From: Fuscibacter oryzae
GTDB lineage: Bacteria; Pseudomonadota; Alphaproteobacteria; Rhodobacterales; Rhodobacteraceae
Reading direction: 5' to 3'
NCBI RefSeq assembly: GCF_016765795.1
Contig: NZ_JAESVP010000004.1
Coordinates: 124,001-188,000 of the forward strand
DNA: 64,000 nucleotides
The position numbers and the translations under genes were made by a program. Shown piece after piece: positions 9,436 to 18,708 of this stretch. How positions within the stretch are numbered: position 1 is the stretch's first letter; every line of letters begins with the position of its first letter. The notes beneath the pieces are model-generated. The model was not told the origin of the DNA, ran no database searches, and saw only the letters and a list, made by a program, of their open reading frames with translations.

Positions 9436-10203
9436 GGGGCCCAGATCGACCCAGCCACAGCGGCGGGCGAATTCTTCGGGCTGAACCTCGGTATCAATCG
9501 CCATGTTCTCGCGGAAATCGCGAGAGCGCATGTCACGCCAGCGGTTGCGCCAGATATGCAGGCCGGACTTTGAGATTTTGATGATCGGCGACCGCAGCGG
9601 CAGCACGGCCCGCCATTTGCGGCGCATATAGTGGTAGCAGGCGGTGAAATCGCTGTCCAAAGCCTCGTGATAACGGTCATTGTGAATCAGCGGCAGCGCC
9701 CCGGCATAGGCGCGAAAGCCCTTTGCCCGTGCGATAGCCACAATGTCGGTGCCATACATGTGCCAGCCCGGCAGCTCCTCATCAAAGCGCAGGCCAGCCG
9801 AGCGTTTCATGATGATCAACAGCTCATCAAAACTTTGCACCTCGACCGGCTTCAAGGCCACGCTGCCCGCGATCAGCCCGATCGACGACGACCAGACTGG
9901 CCCGATATGGCCTGCATCCAGCGCCACGCCAAAGCTGCCGAACAGCGCCCAGTCGTCGGGCAGTTCCGCCAGACGCGCGCGCAAAACGGCATCCCAGCCC
10001 TTGGGCAGATAGACGTCATGATGAACGAATACCACGATCTCGGCATCCGTCGCATCCAGCGCGCGATTATAGGCGACCGAGGCCGAAGGTGCGCCCCATT
10101 CGACATGCAGCGGCAAAGACCCGTCGATAATGCAGGGAGAGCGACCAAGGTTGGCGTTCAGGATCGCTTCGGAATGGCTGGCACAGCACAGAACGATCTT
10201 CAT
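9427..10203 (-). CDS. Glycosyltransferase-like protein (StrF/GT2-like fold)
   Basis: This 258-residue protein has a GT-A-like layout: a short N-terminal strand (MKIVLCCASHSEAIL), ASVAYNRALDATDAEIVVFV, then HHDVYLPKGW in the place of a DxD loop, and a later GTDIVAIARAKGFRAY helix. This matches the group of nucleotide-sugar transferase-like proteins related to StrF rather than classic GT2 enzymes. The start overlaps the stop of the GT4 gene (ATGA), so the two are coupled and likely act on the same polysaccharide. Donor and acceptor are unknown. Confidence 0.7.
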   Translation of the reverse strand: MKIVLCCASHSEAILNANLGRSPCIIDGSLPLHVEWGAPSASVAYNRALDATDAEIVVFVHHDVYLPKGWDAVLRARLAELPDDWALFGSFGVALDAGHIGPVWSSSIGLIAGSVALKPVEVQSFDELLIIMKRSAGLRFDEELPGWHMYGTDIVAIARAKGFRAYAGALPLIHNDRYHEALDSDFTACYHYMRRKWRAVLPLRSPIIKISKSGLHIWRNRWRDMRSRDFRENMAIDTEVQPEEFARRCGWVDLGPSA

Positions 10204-11417
10204 GGGGTGTCTCCGAACAGGGCGGCCAGTTTTCTGGCCTCTTGGTCAATGTCATGACGGGCAAACACCCGCTTGCGCGCGGCAAGGCCCATGGCCTGCA
10301 AGGTGTCGCGCGGGGTGGCGGCCAGTTTCGCAATAGCATCGGCAAGGGTGGCAGCGTCGCCTGCGGGCACCAGCCAGCCGACCTCTGGCGTGACAAGCTC
10401 CGGCACACCGGCGATGGAGGTGGCAATAACCGGGCGCCCTGCCGCCATCGCCTCCATCACCACCACGGGCAGGCCTTCGGCGAAAGAGGGCAGGATCAGC
10501 GCAGTCGCCTTGGCCAGTGCCTGTTTCACCCCTGCCTCGTCCTGCCAGCCTGCCAGATGAATGCGCGTGCCCAGACCGGCGCGGGCAATTGCGCCCTCGA
10601 TCTGGCCGCGCAATTCGCCGTCGCCCACAAGGGTCAGGTGCAGGTCCGGCAGGGTGGGGGCGGCAAGGGCCATCGCCTCAATCAGCAGGCCAAAGCCCTT
10701 TTGCCCAGCCAGACGACCAATCGCCACCAGATGCGGCCCGCCTTCGGGCAGGGGGGAGGGGGTGGCAAAGGCGCCGGGTTCGATGCCGCAATGAACAACG
10801 GCGATCTTGCCCCAGTTGTCGGGCGGGGTCCAACGGCACAACTGGCTGCGGCCATAGGAAGAAATGGCAACCACGGCCTTGGCACCTGCGATCTTGTCGC
10901 CCAAGGCCAGCGCATGGGGCGCGTCGAACTCTTCTGGCCCATGGGTGGTAAAGCTATACTCCGGCCCGCCCATCTGCCGGGCCAGCAGCGCGACCGTGGC
11001 CGAATTGGTGCCGAAATGGGCATGCAGGTGGCTGATGCCCTGATCCTTGCAACGGCGGGCAACATGCGCCGCCTCCAGCCAATAGATCACATGGCGCAGC
11101 CGCCCGCCGGTGCCGGGCACGCCCGCCGCCCCGCGCGCCCCGCACGCCAGCGCCAACCGCAACGCGGCCAACGCCTGACCGGGCCGCGCCACCATCCACC
11201 CCAAGGCCGAGGCCACAAGCCGCCGCCCGCCCATTTCCAGCACATGCTCTGTGCGGCGATCTTCGGCCAGATCGGCGGCATCCTTCAGCGCCGCGCGGTC
11301 CGACCGCATCGACAGGCGCAATACGCTATGGCCCAGCCGCTCGAGCGCGGCAATCTCGCGCCGGATAAACGTGTGCGAGGCACGCGGATAGGTATTGACC
11401 AGATAGGCAATCTTCAC
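10200..11417 (-). CDS. Glycosyltransferase family 4 (WcaL/colanic-acid type)
   Basis: This 405-residue GT-B enzyme starts at GTG. The N-terminal lobe opens with LVNTYPRASHTFIRREI, as in colanic-acid type transferases, with HLHAHFGTNSATVA near residue 130. The C-terminal nucleotide-sugar lobe has VAIGRLAGQKGFGLLIEA and the ExxxE-type motif in PSFAEGLPVVVMEAMAAGRP. It adds a sugar to the lipid-linked repeat unit on the cytoplasmic face of the inner membrane. It is divergent from the flippase gene (135 bp between starts). Confidence 0.9.
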   Translation of the reverse strand: MKIAYLVNTYPRASHTFIRREIAALERLGHSVLRLSMRSDRAALKDAADLAEDRRTEHVLEMGGRRLVASALGWMVARPGQALAALRLALACGARGAAGVPGTGGRLRHVIYWLEAAHVARRCKDQGISHLHAHFGTNSATVALLARQMGGPEYSFTTHGPEEFDAPHALALGDKIAGAKAVVAISSYGRSQLCRWTPPDNWGKIAVVHCGIEPGAFATPSPLPEGGPHLVAIGRLAGQKGFGLLIEAMALAAPTLPDLHLTLVGDGELRGQIEGAIARAGLGTRIHLAGWQDEAGVKQALAKATALILPSFAEGLPVVVMEAMAAGRPVIATSIAGVPELVTPEVGWLVPAGDAATLADAIAKLAATPRDTLQAMGLAARKRVFARHDIDQEARKLAALFGDTP

Positions 11418-11552
11418 AGGGCACCTTTTTGCGGTCGGCTAACGCTGCCCTGCGGCAAAGTTGTGGCCAAGACCAGTGCCAGCAGCCATAACCCGGACAG
11501 AAGCCACTGGTAAAGCGCGTCGAAATCGGCTTTCGCAGGTGCAAAGTTCGGT

Positions 11553-12908
11553 ATGGGTGCTGCGATGGGATTTGCCCAAGTGTTGTCTGGTCAGGGATTG
11601 TTCTCGCGCGCGATGCGCGGGTCGGTGGTGACGGCGGGGGCCTATGCAGTGTCGCAGGCGCTGCGCTTGGCCTCGAACCTGATTCTCGCGCGGCTGCTTT
11701 ACCCCGAAGCGTTTGGCATCATGGCGCTGGTCTCGGTGGCGCTGGTCGGGCTGGCGATGTTTTCCGACCTGGGCCTTGGCCCGGCAATCTCGCAAAGTCC
11801 ACGCGGCGATGACCCGGATTTCCTGAACACGGCCTGGACGCTGAACGCCCTGCGCGGCGCGGCGCTGTGGCTGATGACCTGCGCGCTGGCCTTGCCGATG
11901 GCGCGGCTGTATCAGGCGCCCGATCTGGCGTGGCTGCTGCCTGCCGCCGGCATCACCCTGTTGATCAGCGGGTTCAATCCGACGCGGATCGACACAGCAA
12001 ACCGCCACCTGCTTTTGGGCCGCGTCACCGCGCTGGACCTTGCCTCTCAGGTGATCGGAACGACGGCGATGATCGCGTTGTCCCTGTCACTGCGGTCGGT
12101 CTGGGCGCTGGTGCTGGGCGCCATCGCCGGTTCACTGGCCAAGCTGGTGCTGACCTGGATCTTCCTGCCCGGACAGACCAACCGCCCACGATGGGAGCCG
12201 GCGGCGGCGCGCAGCCTGATCCACTTTGGCAAATGGATATTTCTGTCCACGGCTTGCGGTTTTTTGCTTTCGCAGGGTGACAAGGCGATTTTTGGCGCGT
12301 GGCTGACCCTGCCAGAGCTTGGGGTCTATAATATCGGCTGGTTCCTGGCCTCTTTCCCCGTTCTCTTGGCAGGCTCGGTGATCAGCCGGATCATGATTCC
12401 GCTTTACCGCGACTTTCCCCCGGCGGCGAATGCCGCAAACTTCCGGCGGATGCGCCGCCTGCGCTTTGGCGCCACGGGCCTGACGATCTGCTTGCTGGCA
12501 GTGCTGGGTCTGATCGGGGTGCCGCTGGTTCATCTGCTTTATGATCAGCGCTATGCAGGGTCCGGCGCGATCATTGTGGCCATGGCCTGTGTTCAGATGC
12601 CCGGCGTGATCGGCATGACCTATGACCAGTCGGCGCTGGCCGCGGGTGATTCCCGCAACTACTTTCTGGTCATCGCGCTGAAGGCGGTGATCCAGACACT
12701 GTCCTTTCTGGTGGGCATGTCGCTGGGTGGGCTGTTCGGGGCGCTTGCGGCGCAGGGGGCGGCGCTGTGCGTGATGCACCTGCCGATCATCTGGCTGGCC
12801 CGCCGTCACCATGCCTGGGACGGCCTTCATGATCTGGTGTTTTTCGCGATGGCCGCACTCTTGTGTGGTGTGGTGCTTTGGCACAACCAAGGCGTTCTGC
12901 CGCTTTAG
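11553..12908 (+). CDS. Wzx-type polysaccharide flippase
   Basis: This 451-residue, very hydrophobic protein has about 12 predicted helices. Its N-terminal signature is of the oligosaccharide flippase (MOP superfamily) kind: AYAVSQALRLASNLILARLL then PEAFGIMALVSVALV and FSDLGLGPAISQSP. It would flip undecaprenyl-linked repeat units to the periplasm for the polymerase at 18709-20103. A second ATG at 11565 is possible; neither start has a strong ribosome site. It stands alone on its strand, with 437 bp before the sugar transferase. Confidence 0.88.
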   Translation: MGAAMGFAQVLSGQGLFSRAMRGSVVTAGAYAVSQALRLASNLILARLLYPEAFGIMALVSVALVGLAMFSDLGLGPAISQSPRGDDPDFLNTAWTLNALRGAALWLMTCALALPMARLYQAPDLAWLLPAAGITLLISGFNPTRIDTANRHLLLGRVTALDLASQVIGTTAMIALSLSLRSVWALVLGAIAGSLAKLVLTWIFLPGQTNRPRWEPAAARSLIHFGKWIFLSTACGFLLSQGDKAIFGAWLTLPELGVYNIGWFLASFPVLLAGSVISRIMIPLYRDFPPAANAANFRRMRRLRFGATGLTICLLAVLGLIGVPLVHLLYDQRYAGSGAIIVAMACVQMPGVIGMTYDQSALAAGDSRNYFLVIALKAVIQTLSFLVGMSLGGLFGALAAQGAALCVMHLPIIWLARRHHAWDGLHDLVFFAMAALLCGVVLWHNQGVLPL

Positions 12909-13345
12909 ATTCACCTACCGCGCTGTGTTCGTTCCAGAAACGGTGAAACCGGCCAGTTCTGCGATGTGCTGAGGGGACAAACTGCCCAGTACCTCGGCCT
13001 GTGGCGCGAAAATCATCACCCCGACGACGAATCAGCCCATTTCATAAACACAATTCCCGGCAGAACGATGCAATTGCTGGTTGTGGTGCAGCCAAATGAG
13101 GCAAGAAATAGGCGAACGATGGGCGCAAATATGAAGTTAACAGCGGTGGCGGTGGCTGCTCTGATCTCGCTAATTCCACACGAATTGAGGTAAAATGAAT
13201 GCGTGGGGGCGTTCTGCCAGAGTGCCAAAATGATGTGGATTGAATTTTTCCCGCCCGGACGGTCGGGAAGCCCTAGAGGGTTATTTCCTAAACCGCCCGG
13301 CCAAAGACGATTGATTCCCTGTTTACTGTTTCGTGGTGAGTGACA
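12909..13345. other. 437-bp intergenic region upstream of the initiating sugar transferase
   Basis: No supported gene is seen. The region is visibly more AT-rich than its surroundings, with runs of A/T between 13060 and 13260. A small GC palindrome (CCCGcccggacggtCGGG) lies near 13249-13266. A 75-codon open frame (12966-13193) ends in a hydrophobic stretch, but it has no ribosome site and an unlikely composition. The most plausible content is the regulated promoter region of the sugar transferase gene. Confidence 0.5.
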
Positions 13346-14041
13346 ATGACGGCTACATTTCCCGAGTTTGGTACGCCTAGCTCTTCTTCCGTCGCGGTAA
13401 GGTCCGCCACCGCATTGCGGATGGTTGGACGGCCAGGTCTGTATCGCAATGCTGTCAAGCGTCTGCTTGATGTTGCTGCTGTTGCAATGGCGGTGCCAGT
13501 TGTGGTGCCGGTTGTGCTTGCGGTGGCCATTGCGGTGTCGCGTGATGGCGGAAGCCCGTTCTATTCGCAGATGCGCGTCGGCAAGAACGGCAAGCGCTTT
13601 CGTATGTGGAAGCTGCGCAGCATGGTTCCTGACGCCGATGGCCGAATGGCCGCCCATCTTGAGGCCGACCCAGAGGCCCGCAAGGAATGGGAGCTTACCC
13701 AAAAGCTGAAGAATGATCCGCGCATCACCCGCATCGGCAGGCTGATCCGCAAAACCTCGATGGATGAGCTGCCGCAGCTTTGGAACGTGCTGAAGGGCGA
13801 TATGTCTCTGGTCGGTCCTCGCCCGATGATGACCTGCCAAGAGGCGCTTTATCCAGGCACGGCTTATTACCTTTTGCGCCCGGGCTGCACCGGCTATTGG
13901 CAAACCTCGGCCCGCAATGAGACCACATTCGAGGCGCGCGCCGAATTCGACGCCGCTTACGAGGCTGACCTGTCACTGTGGACCGATCTCAAGGTGCTGG
14001 CCAAGACCGTGGGTGTGATCCTGCGCGGCACCGGCTGCTAA
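13346..14041 (+). CDS. Initiating sugar transferase (polyisoprenyl-phosphate hexose-1-phosphate transferase, ExoY type)
   Basis: From the ATG at 13346, which has a GGTGAG site 5 bp upstream, the protein has 231 residues. One membrane-associated helix (DVAAVAMAVPVVVPVVLAVA) precedes the catalytic core, as in the single-helix ExoY group. Core motifs are FYSQMRVGKNGKRFRMWKLR, KNDPRITRIGRLIRKTSMDE, LPQLWNVLKGDMSLVGPRP, and RPGCTGYWQTSARNE. It transfers a sugar-1-phosphate to undecaprenyl phosphate, the first step of the exopolysaccharide repeat unit. A strong terminator follows. Confidence 0.93.
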   Translation: MTATFPEFGTPSSSSVAVRSATALRMVGRPGLYRNAVKRLLDVAAVAMAVPVVVPVVLAVAIAVSRDGGSPFYSQMRVGKNGKRFRMWKLRSMVPDADGRMAAHLEADPEARKEWELTQKLKNDPRITRIGRLIRKTSMDELPQLWNVLKGDMSLVGPRPMMTCQEALYPGTAYYLLRPGCTGYWQTSARNETTFEARAEFDAAYEADLSLWTDLKVLAKTVGVILRGTGC

Positions 14042-14057
14042 GACTTCCCAGCGAGGC

Positions 14058-14095
14058 AAATGAAAAGGCCCGCCAAATGGCGGGCCTTTTCATTT
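14058..14095. terminator. Perfect bidirectional terminator between the sugar transferase and the chain-length gene
   Basis: The arms 14058-14074 and 14079-14095 are exact 17-bp reverse complements around an AAAT loop. A GC-rich inner stem (GGCCCGCC) is flanked by AAAA on one side and TTTT on the other, so the structure works for both convergent genes. Confidence 0.9.
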
Positions 14096-14120
14096 GGGAG
14101 CGGGTTGACGATTCAGGCCG

Positions 14121-15386
14121 TCAGGCCGGTTTTGTCGGGTCATCGACAAATTTTGGCAGACCTTTCAGCGCTTTGCCCGCAACCTTGACCGCAGGTATCA
14201 TCACGACCGGGCGCAGGCCGAGCTGGCGCTCCATTTGGGCGGCGGTTCGGACAACCGGGCGCATCAGCTCGACCACAAAGGCCAGCGCAACCCCGGCAAG
14301 CAGGCTCACCAGGGCTCCGGCGATGACCAGCTTTTTGCGGCCACCGCCAATCGGCGCCTCTGGCGTGATGGCGCGGTCCAGCAGGGTGAAACGCTCGCTT
14401 TGCTGGCGCTCCGAAAGGCGCAGTTCGGTTTCGCTTTCGGCAAGGCGGCGGGTTGTATCCTTGTACTGGTCCTGCAATTGGCCCAACTGCCGGTCATAGG
14501 CGGACAGGGCGCGCTCCACCTCTGGTGTGGCGGCAAGGTTGCGCGACAGCTCATTCCGGCGCGCGTTCGAGGTGTCGATCTGGGCGCTGATCACCTCGAT
14601 CTTGGCACCGATTTCTTCCAGCTGCCGCCGGTCCGTCTCGCGCTGAACCTCGCGGGCGCGGATGGTGGCAGCCTCGCGCTGGGCAGCGATCAGATCATCT
14701 GACATGCGGCGCAGATCGGCATCAATTGCCGACAACTGCTCTCGCATCGCCTGCATTTCAGTAGGCAGTGACAGTGCATTCTGGTTCTTGTAGGCGGTGA
14801 TCTCGTCTTCCAGCTTGCTCATCAGGTTCCACAGGCGGCCCTCTTCTTCGGTAAAGAAGGCGACGTTCTTTTCCGCCCGGTCGCGCGCGCCAGAGGCCGA
14901 CATGTCCAGCACCGATTGGGCCAGATCATTGGCAACACGGGCGGCAAGCTCTGCGTTGCCCATGCGCGCCAGGATCAGAATGGCCGACAGCCCCGGCCCT
15001 TGGCCAAAGCTCTGGCTGGCGGCGCTGTCGATGCCCTGAAAGGTGATCGAGTCGCGCAGCACGGCCAACTTTTGGTCCTGGGTCATGCCCGGTGCATCCT
15101 GAAACAACCCATGCCGCGCGATCACGGCTTGCAGGTTTTCCCGCGTCGTCAGCCGTTGTTCTATGCTTTGCAAGGTCTGCGCCGCGCTGGAGCCTGTGGC
15201 GCCATCGGCCTGCGATTGAACGGTGGGGGTTTCGATCTGGATTGCCGCCGCCGCCTCATAGATGTTCACGGTGGATTTGGCATAGGCGATTGCGGCGAAA
15301 ACTCCGGCGGCAGCCACGAGAAGAATGATCCAGAACCGGCGACCCAGAAAGGACCAAAGCTCTTGCATTGATTGGATCTGGCCCAT
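14121..15386 (-). CDS. Wzz/GumC-type polysaccharide chain-length (co-polymerase) protein
   Basis: The 421-residue protein has one membrane helix near each end (about residues 18-37 and 375-398). A long periplasmic region rich in heptad-like helices lies between (residues 150-330, many Arg/Glu/Gln). Just before the second helix is the Pro/Gly motif TPEAPIGGGRKK, the usual signature of this class. It sets chain length and links polymerase to export together with the kinase encoded 2 bp upstream. The cytosolic BY-kinase is a separate protein here. Confidence 0.9.
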   Translation of the reverse strand: MGQIQSMQELWSFLGRRFWIILLVAAAGVFAAIAYAKSTVNIYEAAAAIQIETPTVQSQADGATGSSAAQTLQSIEQRLTTRENLQAVIARHGLFQDAPGMTQDQKLAVLRDSITFQGIDSAASQSFGQGPGLSAILILARMGNAELAARVANDLAQSVLDMSASGARDRAEKNVAFFTEEEGRLWNLMSKLEDEITAYKNQNALSLPTEMQAMREQLSAIDADLRRMSDDLIAAQREAATIRAREVQRETDRRQLEEIGAKIEVISAQIDTSNARRNELSRNLAATPEVERALSAYDRQLGQLQDQYKDTTRRLAESETELRLSERQQSERFTLLDRAITPEAPIGGGRKKLVIAGALVSLLAGVALAFVVELMRPVVRTAAQMERQLGLRPVVMIPAVKVAGKALKGLPKFVDDPTKPA

Positions 15387-15388
15387 GA

Positions 15389-16324
15389 TCAGTTCCGCCC
15401 ATAGCCATATTGCTGCGCCGCGGGTTCCTCGGCCCGGTTCAGAACCACGCCCAGCAAGGGCAACCGTCCCTCCAGCACACGCTCGCAGGCGCGGATTTCT
15501 TCGGGGCGGGTTCGGGTGCCGTCGGTCACCAGCAGCACGGCATCGACCTGACTGGCCACCGCCAGCACATCATCGCCCGCCAGAACCGGCGGCAGATCGA
15601 CCAGCACCACTTCGGGGTCAAGTAGCTCTGTAATTGCCGTCAGGGCCTCGGCGGTTTCAGGGCTGTGCAGCATTTCGGCGGCCATCGGCACCGGCGCCCC
15701 ATTGACGCCCAACGCCAGAGTGCGGCCAAAGCGGCGGAAGATCGCCTCCAGCGGTTGTTCCCCGCTTAGGTAGTCGGCCAGCGGCGGCGCGTCGGAAATG
15801 CCCAGAATGCTGGCCAGCCGGGGGCGGCGCAGATCAAGGTCCAGCAACACCGTGCGGCTGTCGGGGCGGCGTGCCAGCGTCAGCGCCAAGTTGGTGGCAA
15901 CAAAGGATTTTCCACAACCATGGGTTGGAGAGCTGATTGCGATCCTGCGCCAGTTCTTTTGCGTCAGGCCATGCAGCAACCGGCTGCGCAGATGGTCAAA
16001 GGCGGCGGCGGCCCGGTTGTCAGAAGTCATTGGAAACAAACCGTTTCCAAGCAGGTGCTCTGGCGACAGCCGCACCATTGCCAGCGATTCCCATACCTTG
16101 ACCGGGTTCAACGCCAGCGACGGCAGCCCATGGGCAAAGATTTCCCGGCCGGTTGCAAGGTCATAGGTCACGGTCGGATTGGCCGAAACCGTACCGCGCC
16201 GGAACAAGGACACGCCGGTGGGCCGACCGACTTCTCCGGCCGCGTCACGGTCTGATTTCTTGTCAGAACTTCCCATACTTTCAAGACCTTGTGGCAATGG
16301 GGCCGCGATGTTGTGAATATTCAT
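15389..16324 (-). CDS. CpsD/CapB-family tyrosine autokinase (BY-kinase)
   Basis: The 311-residue cytosolic ATPase has a Walker A ISSPTHGCGKSFVATNLA near residue 130, the Walker A' VLLDLDLRRP, and Walker B VVLVDLPPVL. This is the set that defines bacterial tyrosine kinases of the MinD/Mrp fold. The first 100 residues are a non-conserved extension. The C-terminus ends QQYGYGRN, so only two tyrosines are available instead of the usual Tyr-rich tail. It works with the adjacent Wzz-type protein to control polymerisation and export. Confidence 0.88.
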   Translation of the reverse strand: MNIHNIAAPLPQGLESMGSSDKKSDRDAAGEVGRPTGVSLFRRGTVSANPTVTYDLATGREIFAHGLPSLALNPVKVWESLAMVRLSPEHLLGNGLFPMTSDNRAAAAFDHLRSRLLHGLTQKNWRRIAISSPTHGCGKSFVATNLALTLARRPDSRTVLLDLDLRRPRLASILGISDAPPLADYLSGEQPLEAIFRRFGRTLALGVNGAPVPMAAEMLHSPETAEALTAITELLDPEVVLVDLPPVLAGDDVLAVASQVDAVLLVTDGTRTRPEEIRACERVLEGRLPLLGVVLNRAEEPAAQQYGYGRN

Positions 16325-16591
16325 CGGTCAAACACACTCCCCAAGCACACGCCACACACTGGCGCCAAAACAAACCCTAGTCAGGGCCGGTGGCACCTTT
16401 TGATCGGTTGGTTCACCTGTGACAGCGACAACTGCCGCATCACAAGCCATCAGCAACAGTTCAAAAGCCCCAGCCAGCAGTTCAAGGCCTAGCAGATTTT
16501 AAGAGTTTTGGCAAAGTGCAGGTGCAGAAAACCGGGCTTGGCGCGGGGCCTTGGGAACCTTAAGGTCCGCACCAAAGGAAGGTCGCCCGAC

Positions 16592-17557
16592 ATGCCCGAA
16601 ACACCCCGGATTCCCGTTATCGATGCCGTCGTGATCGGCCGGAACGAGGGCGCGCGGTTGCGTGCCTGCCTTCAGTCTTTGAAGGGCGGGGTGCGGCGTC
16701 TGGTCTATGTGGACAGCGGCTCGACCGACGGTTCGGTGCAGGCCGCCCGTGCCCTTGGGGCCGAGGTTGTGGCGCTGGATCTGAACCAGCCCTTCACCGC
16801 CGCCCGTGCGCGCAATGCCGGGTTGGCCAGCCTTGCAGCCGATCCGCCTGACTTTGTGCAACTGCTTGACGGCGATTGCCAGATGCAGCCGGAATGGCTG
16901 GCACGGGCGCTGGCCGCCTTTGCCGACCACCCTGCCGCTGTGGTGATCTGTGGACGGAGGAGAGAGCGGTTTCCCGAAGCCTCGGTCTGGAACCGGCTGG
17001 CGGATAGGGAATGGAACACGCCGGTCGGATCGGCGCGGGCCTGTGGCGGCGATGCGCTGATGCGCTTTGCCGATGTCCGCGCTGTTGGTGGTTATCGCGA
17101 CGATCTGATCGCCGGGGAAGAGCCGGAATTGTGCCTGCGCCTGATCCGCCGGGGGGGGCAAGTCTGGCGGATCGATGCCGAGATGACGCTGCATGACGCA
17201 GCCCTGACCCGGATGTCGCAATGGTGGCGCCGCAGCCGCCGTGCCGGTCATGCCTTTGCCGAGGGGGCGGCCCTGCATGGCGCGGGGCCAGAACGGCACT
17301 GGCGGGCCGAAACCCGGCGCGCCTTGCTGTGGGGGGGCGTGCTGCCTGTGGTCATTCTGGTTGGTGGGCTGATCCACCCGGCCGGGTTTCTGCTGGCCCT
17401 CATCTACCCTGCGCAGATGCTGCGCCTGTCGCGGCACGAAGGGCTGGCATGGGCGTTCTGGATGACACTTGCGAAATTCGCCGAGGCGCAGGGCGCGCTT
17501 GGCTATTGGCTTGACCGTCTCCGTGGCCGTCGCCGAGGGTTGATCGAGTATAAGTGA
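16592..17557 (+). CDS. Glycosyltransferase family 2, membrane-anchored at its C-terminus
   Basis: I start at the ATG at 16592, preceded by AAGGAAGG, which puts the GT2 motif at the N-terminus (IDAVVIGRNEGARLRACLQS). Then come VYVDSGSTDGSV, the DxD-type LLDGDCQMQ and a GEEPELCLRL acceptor-side motif. Two hydrophobic helices follow at about residues 255-300, so the enzyme is membrane-bound. It extends the lipid-linked repeat unit. It abuts the convergent WecG/TagA/CpsF gene with no bases between the stops. An upstream in-frame ATG at 16508 would add 28 atypical residues. Confidence 0.88.
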   Translation: MPETPRIPVIDAVVIGRNEGARLRACLQSLKGGVRRLVYVDSGSTDGSVQAARALGAEVVALDLNQPFTAARARNAGLASLAADPPDFVQLLDGDCQMQPEWLARALAAFADHPAAVVICGRRRERFPEASVWNRLADREWNTPVGSARACGGDALMRFADVRAVGGYRDDLIAGEEPELCLRLIRRGGQVWRIDAEMTLHDAALTRMSQWWRRSRRAGHAFAEGAALHGAGPERHWRAETRRALLWGGVLPVVILVGGLIHPAGFLLALIYPAQMLRLSRHEGLAWAFWMTLAKFAEAQGALGYWLDRLRGRRRGLIEYK

Positions 17558-18313
17558 TCAGCCGCTTTGCCGCTGGCGCAGCGCCTCTGTCACCCGCGCG
17601 GGCAGAACCGCGATGCAGGCGGCATAGCGCGGAAACAGCCGCTTGGGGTCAGACAGGGCACGCCACAACCATTCCAGCGCCAACTTGCGCACCCAGACCG
17701 GCGCGCGGCGCTGCGTGCCTGCCAGAAAGTCCAGGCCCGCCCCGATCGAGGCAAAGCCGGTTCCGGGCGCAATGCGCCGCCCCATGGCGGCAAAACGCTC
17801 TTGCTTTGGGGCACCCAGCGCGATCAGGCACAGCCCGATGCCCTGGGCTGCAATCTCTGTCAGGATGCGAACAGCAAGGTCGCCTTCGGGGTCGAACCCC
17901 ATCGGGGGCGCCTCGCACATCGCGATCTGGGCGCCGGGAACGATAGATGTCAGGCAGTCTGCCGCGCGCTGCAAGGCCCCGGTCGTCGCGCCAACCAGCG
18001 CAATCTTGCGGCCGGTGTCGGCAGCAACCTGAATCAGCGGAATCACCACATCCGAACCGGGCACCAGCGACACCGGATCCCCCGCCAGATAGGACAGCCA
18101 CACCACCGGGTTGCCGTCGGCCACCACCATGTCCTGCGCGCCGTACACCTGCCGGAAGCTGGGGTCGCGGTCCAGCTTGACGATGTGGTCAAGGTTGATC
18201 GTCGCCAAGGCAAAGCCCTGCCCAGCCAGCAGCCGTGCCCGAACCGCAGCCAGCAAAGCTGTCCGGTCAGGGATGTTCACGGTGATCACTGTTTGACCAA
18301 AGCGGAAGTGCAT
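17558..18313 (-). CDS. WecG/TagA/CpsF-family glycosyltransferase
   Basis: From the ATG at 18313 the protein has 251 residues, the family length. Motifs are ATINLDHIVKLDRDPSFRQV, VVADGNPVVWLSYLAG, KIALVGATTGALQRAA, and ALGAPKQERFAAMG. This is the GT26 signature for transfer of N-acetylmannosaminuronic acid or related sugars to lipid-linked acceptors. The open frame runs back to 18751, but the first 146 residues are low-complexity and not family-like. It is divergent from the polymerase gene. Confidence 0.9.
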   Translation of the reverse strand: MHFRFGQTVITVNIPDRTALLAAVRARLLAGQGFALATINLDHIVKLDRDPSFRQVYGAQDMVVADGNPVVWLSYLAGDPVSLVPGSDVVIPLIQVAADTGRKIALVGATTGALQRAADCLTSIVPGAQIAMCEAPPMGFDPEGDLAVRILTEIAAQGIGLCLIALGAPKQERFAAMGRRIAPGTGFASIGAGLDFLAGTQRRAPVWVRKLALEWLWRALSDPKRLFPRYAACIAVLPARVTEALRQRQSG

Positions 18314-18708
18314 GCAGGTTTTTCTCGTAACAACGCCCTCGCGATAGCACGCCTGCCCGCTCATGCCAAAGCCGTCTGTTTGGTCTTCGCGCAACATTGT
18401 GTTTCGCAAATCCACACTCGGACCGGTCTCGCGTTCCACGGGCGGTTCAAATCCGGGTCTGACACAACCCTGACGCTGTGCGCAGGGCGGCAACACCTTG
18501 CGTTGGATGGAGGATTGCGCCGCGTGGGTCAGATGCGAACCCGTTCCTGCGCCTGCCCCGAAGACATTCCCTTGCGGTTCGCAATCGGGCAAATGCTGCA
18601 TTTTCTGGCGTATCCGGCGCATCGGCCAGAATTCTGCCACACCGGGGTGCTGTGGCCGACCCGATCCCCGTGCTAAGAGACGTGCCGAGTCTGTCAGGAT
18701 GTTGCCGC
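18314..18708. other. 395-bp divergent intergenic region between the WecG-type and polymerase genes
   Basis: No gene, RNA or clear operator was recognised. It must hold promoters for both divergent genes. The exact size depends on the two start choices, since open frames from both sides run into it. Confidence 0.4.

Noticed and set aside
12966-13193. 75-codon open frame ending in a hydrophobic stretch
   Set aside because: No ribosome site, no family resemblance, and it sits in a probable promoter region. The end resembles a truncated signal peptide but nothing follows it.
18478-18708. N-terminal extension of the Wzy-type polymerase
   Set aside because: The extra 77 residues are Arg- and Pro-rich and not membrane-like; the GTG at 18709 gives a normal polymerase start.
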